Below are positions 19,326 to 30,430 of a stretch of DNA of 64,000 nt, piece after piece. The translations under genes were made by a program, and so were the position numbers. Under the pieces are notes generated by a model that was not told where the DNA came from, made no database searches, and worked only from the letters and a program-made list of their open reading frames with translations. This stretch comes from Symbiodinium natans. Taxonomy: Eukaryota; Sar; Dinophyceae; Suessiales; Symbiodiniaceae. Within the stretch, counting starts at the first letter, position 1, and the number at the start of each line of letters is the position of its first letter. The stretch is from positions 124,001-188,000 of the forward strand of contig CAJNDS010000081.1 of assembly GCA_905221605.1 (NCBI GenBank), in the 5' to 3' direction.

Positions 19326-19539
19326 TGATGTGCTTGGCATATCTTGGCCTAAGTACCGAATTAATTTGCAAAGACGTTGACGCGCAGCAGTTTGAATCAG
19401 GTTTGTCTCAGGTGAACAGCAGTAATTTTGGGTATGTGTCCATGTCTCTGTCTCTCTCTGCTTCGGAGCTTTCGAGCGCAAACCCCATCAAACCCCCGTG
19501 CTCTGATATCTGGTTTAGGAGATTCAGGAGTCCAGGGTA

Positions 19540-19860
19540 ATGCCGAACCCCGAAAGAGCTACACTGGGCCCGGGCTTCGATTTCTCAAAGCAGAGCTTGC
19601 AGAATAGTGGATTTTGCGGGAACCTCTCACGCCCACGACTGGGGAAAAGCGAAATTAGAAACACAGTGCTGAAAGACTACGCACGTCACTCAAACATACC
19701 AACTTCACAGGTAGGACAAATCTTCGAGGTATTAGCCAACAAAGAACATGCTCTATGCCAGCTACCAGCATTATTCGGCTTCCTATCAGGCTCTGCTCGG
19801 GGCCTACAAGTAACAGTACTAACCAGTACTAACCGCATGTTGAAGGCATACAAGGACTAA
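19540..19860 (+). CDS. ORF of unknown function with atypical composition
   Basis: ATG-initiated frame of 106 codons. The second half (LKDYARHSNIPTSQVGQIFE, then VLANKEHALCQLPALFGFLS) is compact, AT-richer and richer in lysine and asparagine than its surroundings. No family is recognised. It may be an exon, a fragment of a mobile element, or transferred DNA. Confidence 0.3.
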   Translation: MPNPERATLGPGFDFSKQSLQNSGFCGNLSRPRLGKSEIRNTVLKDYARHSNIPTSQVGQIFEVLANKEHALCQLPALFGFLSGSARGLQVTVLTSTNRMLKAYKD

Positions 19861-20138
19861 CTGAGTTGATGAGACTGTTAGGCCTCGTTAGGCGCTTTCT
19901 TTCTGAGTCCTGAGCCCAAGAAATTGCGACAGCGCAGCGTTTCGTGAGTCGTGATAAGCCGTCTGGTCTTACTGCTGTGAGGTCTGCAGGCCCATATCAC
20001 TGGATTCACATGGATTCACTAGCATCTTGCAACATTCCTGCAAGACATTGCAAGACCCTGAAGTGAAGCTGAGCTGGCGCAGTCGAGAGACCTGGAAAGC
20101 GCCGTGCGCACCCTCAGTATACAAGCATGCAAGCTCAG

Positions 20139-20233
20139 CCCCAATATTTTGCGCTGAGGACCTGTCTTTGGGTCGCTGTGACGTCTGTCGCGAGGGCTTC
20201 GGACTCACACCGGACCGCAGCTGCGAGGCGAGG
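20139..20233 (+). CDS. Cysteine-rich exon (CxxGFGL)
   Basis: From a CTCAG acceptor (ending 20138) the frame reads FCAEDLSLGRCDVCREGFGL and then TPDRSCEAR. This is the C-x2-C-x2-GFGL-x4-C pattern of EGF/furin-type repeats. A possible GT donor follows at about 20234. Confidence 0.6.
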
Positions 20234-21039
20234 GTTGAAATCTCTGAGGGTTTTTGTGGGTTTGTGTGTTCCTCATAGTTCCTCTCCCTCAGTGTGGCTT
20301 GATTGTACACACGTTGACATGTACACTACAGAAACGGTCACTAGCGGATGGCCATACCATGCGCCAGACCTGCCGCCTGGCATGTTGGAGCCATGAAATT
20401 GATCTTCGGAGTGTGTACCCGTCGTGAGTGTCGAGGCTTCTCACTTTTCATGAGGAATCATGAGGATGGTGCGGGTGCTATGTATGGTGCTATCTATGAA
20501 AAGACACAGGTTTCTCTTGACGTGTTCTGTGTGGCAGAAGAGCGCCTAGGCGTAAGAGTCACCAATGTCAACGCACGACATGTCATACGGAGTCCTGCAC
20601 GTCCCCACGATCCCCTCGGTCGTGTGCATCCGTCACTGGGCTTTGTGTGTTAGTGGGCTTCTTGGCGTGTTCACACTTCACTTCCTCTTCATCAGACCTG
20701 TTTTTGCAGAACCCTGGAGTTGCCTCTTTGGCTCGCGTCTCCTTAATTTCCTTGTCTCCTTGTCGAGGCCTGCGCGACTGCCTGCAAACGTTGCACAGGG
20801 GCTGGAGTCCTGGAGAGTTCTGGAGAACTTCTCAGTCTGCGAGGTACAGATCAGCCTGCTTATCGCTTCCATTGCAATCCATCGCTCTCTTCCGTGCTTG
20901 GCACCTGCAGAGCTTTGCTCAGGCAGGCGTCTCGCCGGGCTGCGCAGACTCTCGGCATCCAGGTTTCAAATATCTTTAAATCTCAGCTTTGGTTGATGGA
21001 GATCACTGCAAAAGGGGCCTTTGTGTGTGACCCGTCAAG
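20234..21039. other. Intron-like, no confident exon
   Basis: Open frames on the plus strand at 20565-20996 are hydrophobic and lack motif support. Confidence 0.35.
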
Positions 21040-21081
21040 GAATGCGTGCCAGGATTCGGATTGGATGCGGGTCGCTGCCTG
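21040..21081 (+). CDS. Micro-exon, cysteine-rich (42 nt)
   Basis: Bounded by GTCAAG|G and GTCAGG. It encodes exactly ECVPGFGLDAGRCL, in phase 0 at both ends. The GFGL core matches the exon at 20.2 kb. Confidence 0.5.
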
Positions 21082-21323
21082 GTCAGGAGCTCAGGAAAGG
21101 CAAGCCACACAGCACACCGCCCGACAAACCACCTCCACAGTCCGAGGAGTTCACAACGGAGAAAGGGTGCTTGAAAGTGAGTGCTTCCTCATTGCCTTTG
21201 CATCATGTGACGAGCGTCTGCCAAGCAACGTCGAGCAACCACGGGCAACACACTCCGAAGATCTCTTGCACTGACTTTTGGTCCGTGCACGTGCCAATGT
21301 GGCTCTTGCTGAGATCTGCCGAG

Positions 21324-21380
21324 GCTTGCGCAGACCAATGTGAGCACTGCGCGCGGCGTGGGCCTGGCCTCTGTGACCAG
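21324..21380 (+). CDS. Cysteine-rich exon
   Basis: It follows GCCGAG. The frame reads ACADQCEHCARRGPGLCDQ with a C-x2-C pair. A GA-type donor (GACGTT) may follow CAG at 21380. Confidence 0.5.
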
Positions 21381-21692
21381 GACGTTGGAGGTTTACAGGG
21401 TTTACATGGAATTGGTTTTACCGAGTCTTTTAAAGATGACTCTGGTTTACACATTTAGGTTGACAAGGCGAGCGCAGCTATCTACGGGGTGGCATGTAGC
21501 TTTGACGAAGCCGCTTTTAATTTGCCGATCACGACAGGATTCCTGCAGTGCTGGCTGGGTCCTGTTCTCGGCTTTGTCTGACCAAGTCTGTTTGCTCGAA
21601 GACTAAAGTCCAAGCAACCGACTACAGTAGGAACCAACCACCTTCTAGGAACGATATGCGCCATACATAGAGCTACAGTCGTGTGGTCGAAG

Positions 21693-21740
21693 CGAATGTG
21701 CCCCTCTGCAAGGTTGTGCGCAATGTCAGCGGCCCTCCTC
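21693..21740 (+). CDS. Cysteine-rich exon
   Basis: After GTCGAAG the frame reads ECAPLQGCAQCQRPSSEE, a C-x5-C-x2-C pattern like the neighbours. Boundaries are approximate. Confidence 0.45.
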
Positions 21741-22797
21741 TGAGGAGCGTGGTTCAGATTTGAGCACGTGACGCTTATTGTGTAAAGACCTCTTTGGATC
21801 TCCGCAAGGTCTGGGCTTCATCTGCGTGCGTGACCAGACGTCGTATGGGCACAGCTTCGGCTGAGCTGAGGGGTGCCCAGACCTGCAACTGGTGAGGCCA
21901 GGGAAAATGCCAGAAACAAAGACAGTCCTGCATGCGGTATACTCACGAAGCGTGCCATGTGGCGTCCATTGCTACACTAAATTGGGACTGCGAGACTCGA
22001 TATTCACAGGTCAGAGTCAGAGAGTTGAACTTTCTGTTATCAGAAGGGTTGGATTAAAGCTCGTCCCTTCAGCAAGTGTTTCTCCCCACACCCGCGACAC
22101 CTCTTTTGTGTCGGGATCCGGGGAGGTGCTGGGCTAGTTGCAACAGAACTCGAAGACGAGGTCCTCAGTTTCCTGGGATTGGCACATGCCTGAGCAGTAG
22201 CAAGGAGGGGCTTGCACACTGGTCGAAGTATGGGTCACTGTCCCATGCTCGGCACTTGCAGCTGTTCCGAGTGCAAAGTGTTAACAGCGTTAGCTGGAGA
22301 ATAGGCTCGCTCCCTCAGAGAGCGCCATGTGGCACTCCACATTGCTCTTTAGACATCACTGAATGAAGCCGTGATATCTGCAGAGAGTAGTGCCCGTCTG
22401 CAACAGCTCTTTGCAGAATGACCCCATGCTGCAAAGCCCTTTCAATGGCAGCCTTTTGGCTCTGTATCACACCGCATGCGCCAGCCAAAGGCGCCCCGCA
22501 TCAGGATCGAAAGCATCTTCATTCAGAGAGGGTGTGGCAGAGAGGTCAGACATGGCATTTAGAAAACGTTGCGGCAGGTCACATGAAATCTTCTGGAATC
22601 GTACACTTAGTACAGATGCAAGCCATCCCAACCAGTCCAACCTCAAACATCCCCTTCATCAATGTGAAGCCGACTCGCACCCGAAGCCTCAATCCCCCGA
22701 GCCGCCTCCTCTTGGGCGGCATCTTCGGCTCTTGGACCCAGAGCCAGGCGGGGCATCAGGCGGAAATCCTGCCCATGAACCGATGATAACCGATGCT

Positions 22798-22833
22798 CAT
22801 GATATCTCATGATATCTCATGATATCTCATGAT
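22798..22833. repeat. GATATCTCAT tandem repeat
   Basis: Three perfect 10-base copies (22801-22830), each containing the palindrome GATATC. Confidence 0.85.
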
Positions 22834-23387
22834 GCTCAGAGGCTGAAGATGCAGCCAATCCCTGGACATTCAACGACCTACCAGGCGCGGTGTCTTGTCG
22901 TGCTGCGTCGGCTGCTTTGCATGAGCTGGCGTGCGCTGCTTTGCTTTGCAACTTCAGGCGGCCATCAGTTGCATTTGAAGCTCTTTTCATTTTGAGAGAG
23001 CGAACCCTGTTGCCGCATGATAAGACTCCTCATGCAGCTGCGAAACCTTGAATCTTGCGGCTTTGCGTCAGGTCCTCAAGCATGGACAGGGATTCGATCT
23101 TGTTCGAGGCTTAGAAGGCCTAGGCGACCCCCCCCTCTCCCACCCCTCCCTCCCGATGGCTGTGTCCTGCCTTGAGGTCAAGAAAGGCGCTCGAATTATT
23201 GTCAGCGCGCTCCTATCTCAGAGAGCACATGAAGCGGTCGACTCGACCAGAAACTTTAGAACCTCGCTTAGTCAGTTAAAGTTAAAGTGCGTGCTTCTCC
23301 AAGCTCTAAGACTCTAAGGCAAGGAATGCTCCAACAGACTGGCAAGACTTTTTGGAGCACTGAAGTTGTGAGCCCAGACTTCCATGC

Positions 23388-23426
23388 AGTGTGCAAGCAT
23401 TGTGCAAGCCTTGTGCAAGCATTGTT
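23388..23426. repeat. GTGCAAGCATT 12-bp triplication
   Basis: GTGCAAGCATT, GTGCAAGCCTT, GTGCAAGCATT occur in tandem with a 12-base period. Confidence 0.7.
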
Positions 23427-24007
23427 TCTTGATCCTTCGGGAATATGTTGGGGCAGCTGTGAGATCGAGCTTTTCCGGTATTTTGAAGTTGCCTCCAGAC
23501 TGGAAGACTGATGCGGTTGATGCACTTTCGGGTCTAAGGTCTTTAAGACCTGAAATTTGCATCAAGGGCCGCAATCGGCCACAGAAGCTTGCGTAAGGAG
23601 AAGAAACTATTCGAGTTTAAAGTCCGGACCCAAGGGCGGTGGTAGACAACGGCAGCTGCGACACGCTGCGGCATGCTGCGATGATTCAGTCACGACCGCT
23701 GTGCTTCGAATGGTCAGTGCTTTTCTTCAGTGTCAGGTCGGCGATGGCAGCGTCATCACTGGTTGGGACGCCGGCTGCACGGGGATGAGGGCGCGGCTCC
23801 TTAGATGCTGGCAAAGCATGACCGTTTGAAGTTTTAAGCTTCAACTGCCTCGCCATTTGCCAATCCACTTCAAGCTTTCACACAAGTGCACAGCACAGAC
23901 AAAAGCACTTCAAGACATCTTAAGCCTGAAGTGAGAGAAGCATCAAACCGAAGGCGCCCGCAATCGACCTTAAACATGTGTTAACAGAAACATTACGCAT
24001 GTACGCA

Positions 24008-24030
24008 TAAAAAAGGTGGCCAGTTTGAGG
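24008..24030. repeat. Second copy of the AAAAAGGTGGCCA motif
   Basis: It shares about 20 of 23 bases with 2028-2050. The surrounding sequences are not obviously related. Confidence 0.35.
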
Positions 24031-25475
24031 CATAATGTCTTTGACCCGGACATGCCCGGACACCTCCACAAATTCACCTGCAGCTTAGGCGCAGCTCTAG
24101 ACATTGATTGTTGGATCGTGTTGGATGGCCTCTCGTGCTGCTGATGCTTCGAGGGAACAGGCAGCCCAACGAAACTGCCAAGTACCACAGAACGTTGCCG
24201 TTCGACGACTCTCTATCATCTTCTATGCAACTTCCTCGCCAGCACCATACCCTAGTTGATTCCGCTGCGCGCCTATACTCTCACGACATTCAGAAGTTTC
24301 AGCGGCTATTTGGTCTGGTTCTCGACATGGCTTGGCCTCGACATGGGCTCAACGGAAGCAGAAAGTAAGATCTTGGTATCTCTCTTGCCATCTCTTGCCA
24401 TTGTACAATATTGTACTCAAATGTGCATCAAGGTGAGGCTTTGGGAGTTCGGAATGCTGGAACTTTGGGTTTGGCTCGGATGGCACGTGATGTGTTCTGT
24501 TTGAGGTGCCATGCGTATGGTCTCAGGGAAGCTGAGCTCATGGGGCTTTGACACTGTCGAAGTGGTCAACCTTGCGTGTGACACACTGTTGACAGCCAGC
24601 TTGTCGAGGTGCTGGAGCGCGTCCACTCCTCTCCACTGACGCCATCTACCGAAGCCGTTTACATCGTCCGGTTCTAACCGGTCACATGCAGCGGCAGGTC
24701 CACAGAAACTGTTCAAGGTTGCGCAGCAAGTTTTCAATGAGCAATGACCAGCAACCCAGCATGTATGCATCTCATTTGTGGGAGGGGGGATGGAAAGCAC
24801 AGTTAGAAGCTTGTACTTAGGCTGAAGGGCAGGGGCTGGGCAACGGTGCTTGCAGTACTGAAAGAGACACCCTCATCTCGGAGCTTTTCAATCGTTGGGT
24901 ATATGGGGGCATGCGGCAAGAGAGTGCTCGGGGGAGCTCGGAGACGCAGAGTTCCAGCAAGTTGACATCACCGAGGCCCGGCGGGCGTTTTCTGAGGATC
25001 TCCATGGCACCCTCTTTACCAGGCCAAACATGTCTGGTCTGTTGCCGCTGTGGGCGTCTTTTTTTCGCTAGCCTTAACTTAGAAGCATAGCCTCTTGCGT
25101 TTTTGCTGGCCGCAACTCCTATGTTGGAAAGACCGCGCTAGGTCCAATGTGTCGACCGCTGTCAGGTGGCTGCAAGGCCGTGCCGGCTTGGGGTTCCCAC
25201 TCCGCACCCTTCCCAGGCCACGGGCTTACAATGGTTACAAGAGAGCTACACGAGATATGCGCGATCCGTTCTTGCGATATGCTTCGACTGAGTGACTGAC
25301 GTTTCAAGACTGGACGTGAAATGTCTTGGCCCGCTCGATACGGCGGTACATGGCAATCCCATGTGATACCTGCGCATCTTTGCCCGGTGGCCTCGAAGCT
25401 CGCATAAGGTCGGAGTTCACGTGCAAGATTTGCTTGATGCAGTGCGATGACAGGCCGATACCATGAAGCCGTTGT

Positions 25476-25477
<2 letters not shown>

Positions 25478-25532
<55 letters not shown>
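25478..25532. repeat. (CTG)n / (CAG)n microsatellite, about 18 units
   Basis: Uninterrupted CTG trinucleotides on the plus strand, encoding about 19 glutamines in a minus-strand frame. No other evidence supports a minus-strand gene, so an intronic microsatellite is the simpler reading. Confidence 0.9.
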
Positions 25533-25535
<3 letters not shown>

Positions 25536-26040
25536 CTGCTGGATAGACGACTTGTGAGGGACATGCACAAATTGCAATGGACGGGGAAGGCAATGTTATT
25601 CTGATGGCCCTGCATCGTTTGCTGATGCGCCCACGTGGGAAGGTCTGGCTTTGCTGCCCTCCGATGATTTGTCCGGCATTCGTAAATACTGCCTGCGTGC
25701 CGTGCAATCCTCATCAAAAGTTGTCTTGATGCATTTTGATGGTATTCTCGTGTGCAGGGTCAAGACGACTTTGTCCCAGTGTGCTGCGCCACAGACTCAC
25801 ACCCTGCTTCTTGGACGGAATTAGGATATAGTTGCAGTGGCTGAGCTCTGGGATTTGAACATGCAAGAAGTACACAGATGGAGTGTGGCGAGTGGAACAT
25901 AGCCGAACGATAGGCCGATGCAGCCGGCATGTGCTGTGATCAATGCTCATGCTGGCAGGGATGCGTGCCGAATCTGCGCACATCTCGTGTATTGTATACA
26001 TGTCTAGTCACTCATCACCAGTCCCTGGAAGCTTCACCAG

Positions 26041-26108
26041 GAAGTCTTGCGTAGCAACTGGACGCAGCAACGCCAGGTGCAGAGATTGCCTGTGCTGCTA
26101 CCTCAAAG
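26041..26108 (+). CDS. Cysteine-rich exon
   Basis: It sits between CTTCACCAG (ending 26040) and a GTCGGA donor at 26109. The frame reads KSCVATGRSNARCRDCLCCY, with five cysteines including C-x2-C-x-CC. Confidence 0.55.
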
Positions 26109-26140
26109 GTCGGATTGAGGACCGCTAGGGGAGCGGATTA

Positions 26141-26248
26141 GAGATGACTCTCGCGGTACAAGCTCGGATCAGTACGAAGCGTATCAATACCGAGATGTCC
26201 TATATGAGCTCGTCAGAGGCGAAGACTGGCAACATCTCGTCACCTCGC
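26141..26248 (+). CDS. Exon candidate, acidic/aromatic
   Basis: It opens after GGATTAG and can end at a GTAACA donor (26249). The frame reads SSDQYEAYQYRDVLYELVRG followed by EDWQHLVTS, a well-balanced sequence unlike random translation. No family is recognised. It lies 32 bases after the preceding exon's donor, so one of the two limits is probably wrong. Confidence 0.35.
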
Positions 26249-27559
26249 GTAACAAAAACCTCCCATCAGTCCTCCCGTGAGCATCCATTTCAGACCCTGC
26301 TATAGCGCTCACAAGTACAGTCGCTTCGCAGCACAATTCGTCGAGTTCGCCACATCTTCAGCAAGGAGAGGCGTGTCAAAGATCTCCGATGCCCCTTGTT
26401 TGGCAGTGCCCGGCTTACTACGTCATGCAAATGTCATGCAGGCTTCGTATTGTTACTTGAAGAAGCAACAATGTGCAGTTGAGCAACTGTGGGCGTGTAG
26501 AGTGGAGTGCAGGATTTCCTCTTGGCAATGCTTAGGCCAGCCATGTAGGGAGATTGCTCCGGTTGGATCTTCTGCGCGCTTGGGGCTTTAGCGCTTTCTG
26601 GGAAAGAGAATCACAGGTTCTGTCAGCTGCAGCAATCCCTCCGCTATATTCGGTTGCTGAGTGATGCTGAGTAGTGCACAGCGGGCGGACTGCATGCTGA
26701 GGTGATGGCTGCCAGGCGGTAGCGCAGGTGACGCCGCGCATACCGTTTTCACACGCAGCGACAATGAAATTCATTGATCTTCATTCGATGAACCTCGCAG
26801 ACATGCCTGTGCTCGTCCTACACTTTTTGCTGCTAGCACCGTTCTGCCAGGAGCATGAGCTGGCCTCCATCCTTCCGGAGGAGGCTGGATGAAACACGCA
26901 AAGATGGTGAGATGTGAGAAGCAACATGACAAGAATGAGACCATGTGCAACACGTTCAACAAATTCAACCTATGCCAAGGTCTTTCAGAAGTATCTCCGC
27001 TTCAGCGCCATGGTCGAGGATACCACATGGGTTGCTATGGGCGTTGCAGTTGTACTGCATTGTGCTCGAATGAGAGCTGATCGTGACATGTCGTGAGCTC
27101 GAGGCGCGATGAGTGCATGCATGGATGATCATGAGTGCATCTGCCATGGTGCGGATGTGTAAGCTGCAATTGAATAGCTAGGGCCCTGGCGCGTGCAACC
27201 CATCCTCGCAGAGAGGACGCCACGCTTCGCGAGTGTCCAACATGTGCGGAACTAGTCAAGCTGGAACCCCAGGATGAGAAGCGCAGAGAGCGGAGAGGGA
27301 GGAAGGAGGATGAAGGAAGGGAAGTAGGGTACACCGGATGAAGGTTGAATGACAAGCAAAGCGGTGAGGATGATGGAGGTGGATGCGTACAGGCCGAAAA
27401 ACATCAATGAATCACGATGAAAAGTGTGGGGGGCAACTCGTGCAGGGCCCCCTGGCCCGAAACCCCCCTCAAAGAAGGAAAGCTAGACAGCCGTTTGCGA
27501 CATGTGTTGCCCTCGAGGGAGTGTGCCACAAGTTACCTTTTGATTGTATTTTCGCTGAG
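26249..27559. other. No confident exon
   Basis: Intron-like. A cysteine-bearing frame at 26455-26555 (LWACRVECRISSWQCLGQPC) may be coding, but its limits are uncertain. Confidence 0.35.
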
Positions 27560-27617
27560 GGCTTGCACGACATTAGGTCCTTGCAATTGCGGGTTTGGAC
27601 AGGGTTGCTTTTTCTGA
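27560..27617 (+). CDS. Cysteine-rich exon, EGF-like ending
   Basis: After CGCTGAG the frame reads ACTTLGPCNCGFGQGCFF, ending at a stop (27615-27617). C-x-C-x-G-F-x2-G-C resembles the end of EGF-type modules. Competing frames on both strands are also open here. Confidence 0.35.
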
Positions 27618-27799
27618 GCCTGCATACTCGGGGGATGTTTGGCACTGAACTGCGGGTGGGCAGACGGAGTGTCCTCACTCCAACCATCGGGCGGGTTTCG
27701 GAAGACCGTGTCTCCTCAAGCCTCCGAAACAAAAGGGAGAAGGCGAGCTAGCAGCTAGCCGGCTTTCCATAGCCTTACGGTCGTGAAGAAGGCCGCAAA

Positions 27800-27890
27800 G
27801 CAATGCGCATAGATGCATATGAATATGTATATGATATACGTGTAGATGTATACGTATGCATATGTCTTTGTATATACATACATATAGCGC
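27800..27890. repeat. ATGTAT-rich microsatellite
   Basis: Alternating ATAT/GTAT/CATA words. A second patch of the same kind lies at 28310-28360. Confidence 0.6.
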
Positions 27891-28428
27891 GGTAGGTGGG
27901 AGCATGTGGGAGGAAAAATGAGCAAGAATCTAGGCGGCTAGGGCCTTGTCAGAAGTTGACTCCAAGGCCGCAGATGGGCTCAGAGGCGGGCGAATCCCAA
28001 ATTTCCCTGTTCCATGTTGTGAACTGTTCTGAGCGGTTTCGAGTCAGTTGCGAGACTGTGTGAGATGTTGTTGGCTGATGTAGGTTGAGCAGTGTGGAAT
28101 GCTCAGCATGTCCTTCATCTCATCTCACTGTCCACTTTCTATTCCGTTGTGCCAGGCAGATCTTGAAGCCAACGGCACTAGCGAGGCTCGGCTGATGGAG
28201 GGCAACGGGATGTACCGGGAGAGTTTCATCGGAAGTCCTGGGAACTCTGTTGCGACGATCCAATTTGTCACTGCGTCTGCTATATAGTACACAGAATGGA
28301 CTATAGACATTGACATACATGTATCTATGTATATATGTACATATGTATTGTATTCAGATGTAGTTGGATGCAGTTGCATGTAATGACATGCGGGTATGTG
28401 CTATGTCATGCTTCGTGGCAGTCTGCGG

Positions 28429-28530
28429 CAAGGCGGCCCAGTGGTAAAAGGGGCGTCGGAACCCTTGCAATCAAAAGTCATGGTGGGTGTTTTTTTGTGT
28501 GGAGGTGCTGGCTTTGAATCCGGAGATGCC
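28429..28530 (+). other. tRNA-like / SINE-like relic
   Basis: GGCCCAGTGGTAAAAGG resembles the A box and D arm of a tRNA. GTCGGAACCCTTGCAATC resembles an anticodon arm (loop TTGCAAT). GGCTTTGAATCCGG at about 28510-28523 resembles a degenerate B box (GGTTCGAATCC). An oversized T-rich stretch separates the arms, so it cannot be a functional tRNA and fits a decayed tRNA-derived SINE or tRNA pseudogene. Confidence 0.35.
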
Positions 28531-28578
28531 TGGAGCTCAAACGTCTACTCGTACATTTGCACATATCTGAACGCGAAA

Positions 28579-28733
28579 GAAATCCATGTCCGGCCATGTG
28601 GTGGTGCGACTGCAACGAAACCGTGGGTTGCCTTAGCATTGGCAGGCGGTGCAGCCAAGGGCACCTTTTCTGCTACTACCACTCCAACGCGCACCCACCA
28701 GGCCGAAGCTGCGACTTCACCTACGAGTCACGT
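28579..28733 (+). CDS. Cysteine-rich exon region
   Basis: The frame contains CPAMWWCDCNETVGC and RCSQGHLFCYYHSN, dense in cysteine, tryptophan and tyrosine. Two internal AG sites suggest that it may be two exons. Limits are approximate. Confidence 0.4.
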
Positions 28734-28870
28734 TTCTCAGCAAGTCGTCTCAGCAAGTTCTGCAGGCCAAGGGGCTTGCGAGGCCTATGCGCGGGAGGTT
28801 CCGAAGTTCCGACTCCGCCTTCATGTCCAAACTCTTCAGTTCTGTCAGTTCCCTGTCCTTTGAGTTTCAG

Positions 28871-28948
28871 GAGGCGCGGGAGGCCAAGCTGGCGCTAGAA
28901 GCTCAGGGCGCCAAAGAGTGCCCGAGCTGCCAGGCAGAATCGTGTCGA
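28871..28948 (+). CDS. Exon with CPSCxxxxC motif
   Basis: Between TTTCAG (ending 28870) and a GTTGCA donor (28949) the frame reads EAREAKLALEAQGAKECPSC followed by QAESCR. A short helix followed by a C-x2-C-x4-C cluster, with good splice signals on both sides. Confidence 0.55.
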
Positions 28949-29868
28949 GTTGCATCCTGAGGCGTTATCCTTAGGCCCTTAGGCGCTATTTTGATCCGAC
29001 CTGGCCATAGCCCGGAGAGGCACAGACGCTGAAGGCAGATGGCTGCAACCACATGGTTTGCTTCGCCGCGTGCCTCCAAACATTTGTGTGGCCTTGGGGA
29101 TTACTTCGGTTCTGAGGCGGGCACTCAGGCAACCTTTCATTGCGTAGTGAGCGTACCTTGTGTGAGAAGTGCACAGCTGTCGCAGCAGCTGCAATCGTAG
29201 GTCCAAAGGCTGGAGTATCGGCTTGAAGTCACAGTAAGTTAAGTCACATAGAAAGCAAGGCCTGCCAGAGCCATTGGTGCTGGACATGCGGGAAGCTTCT
29301 TGACGGACGCCTCAGCTTAGGCAGGGGCCCTCAGCATGTGCACGGGCCTAGGGCCTATGGGACATCCATTGACATTCTGAGACAGCACTGATCAGCGCTG
29401 CAGTGTGAACTCATCTGCTGCAGTGAGGCTGGCACTACAATCCGGCGAATCCGGCAGGCACCTGTGCTCTCCTGGACATGCTGTCAACTGTTTTCAGTTG
29501 TTCTGCTGCCCTGTTAGGCTGCTTACAATTTTCGTCCTTGGAAAGCAAGGACCAGTTGCTTTCCTGTTCTGTGTTGCGCAATGGCAGCGGGTTGCATTGC
29601 CACGCGACAACACCTCGGGGTGCGCGTATGACATGTCCGTACATCACAGTCCTGGGGTCACGTTCATGGCAGGTCTGTCAGGAAGGCAACATGGGAGCGC
29701 ATGACATTTGTGAGCGTGCAAGGTGTGATGGAGGTCAATGAATTGGTTTTTGCGTGTCAGTTTGCTCAGGTCCCACGGGCCCCACTGCTAGTGCTGCTAG
29801 CGACATCGCGTGTCATCGAGAGCTGTCGAAACCTCATGAAGCCCCCATACCTCTACAACGCTCGCCAG
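28949..29868. other. No confident exon
   Basis: Intron-like. A frame at 29455-29515 (LCSPGHAVNCFQLFCC) has cysteines but no clear donor. Confidence 0.35.
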
Positions 29869-29950
29869 CGTTGCGAAAGTTCATGGTTTACCACCTGCTA
29901 CTGTATGCCGGGCACCCATCATAATCGTGTGACGAACAGGCAGTGCGTTG
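29869..29950 (+). CDS. Cysteine-rich exon, EGF-like
   Basis: It is bounded by CGCCAG and a GTTAGA donor (29951). The frame reads RCESSWFTTCYCMPGTHHNR and then VTNRQCVG. C-x-C-x2-G-x3-N followed by a later cysteine is the calcium-binding EGF arrangement, though the disulphide count is incomplete. Confidence 0.55.
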
Positions 29951-30261
29951 GTTAGAATAGGTGCAGGTGGAGTGGAGGCTCCTCGTTCAAGCAGCTTACT
30001 GTGTTGCATTCTCAGATATATTCTCAGCATTATGCAGCTTTTCGGCTTCATTTTATCAGGACATTGCCTCCAAGCTGACTCTCGTTGCACGTACCGGCCT
30101 CCGCAACGCTCAGCTTGACAGAGAGTTTCCGAGTTCTGAAGTCGCCTTGCTCAGGAGTATTGGCTCTGTGAGAGCCCTGGAAGATGTGCTTGACTGCTTA
30201 AAGCGCTGTTTGCGGCTTGTGTGCATCTGCGCGTTGTCAGCAATAGCCCACGTGCCTGCGT

Positions 30262-30430
30262 GTGCCTGTGTACTGTAAGTCGTGTAAGTTTCACAGCGTA
30301 GGAGGCGTGCAACAGTGCAAACAGTGTACGTGTCGTTCATGGCTTGCGCATGCAGAGAAAGCTGCGCCTCGTGATGTGCATGTCCTACAAGACACAGTTT
30401 GTCATGCATGCTGCGCGCTCGTATTCTTTA
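30262..30430 (+). CDS. Cysteine-rich exon, furin-like
   Basis: The frame reads VYCKSCKFHSVGGVQQCKQC and then TCRSW, that is C-x2-C-x9-C-x2-C-x-C, the spacing of furin-like or GCC2-type repeats. A second cluster (TVCHACC) follows in the same frame, which may be a separate exon. Confidence 0.5.

Larger units (their letters stand above)
21741..26040. other. Long stretch without a confident exon
   Basis: About 4.3 kb of intron-like sequence. Scattered cysteine pairs occur (near 21945, 22330, 23395 and 25030, the last reading TCLVCCRCGR), none with firm limits. Open frames at 22390-22810 (+) and 24817-25005 (-) are equally good on competing frames and are not called. The region holds the repeats listed separately at 22801, 23388, 24008 and 25478. 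Confidence 0.35.

Noticed and set aside
24817-25005. Minus-strand frame with helical look
   Set aside because: Two plus-strand frames across the same bases look equally good; no splice or homology support to choose.
25119-25577. Polyglutamine protein on the minus strand
   Set aside because: The glutamines come from a pure CTG/CAG tract and the flanking sequence has no conserved or splice-supported coding context.
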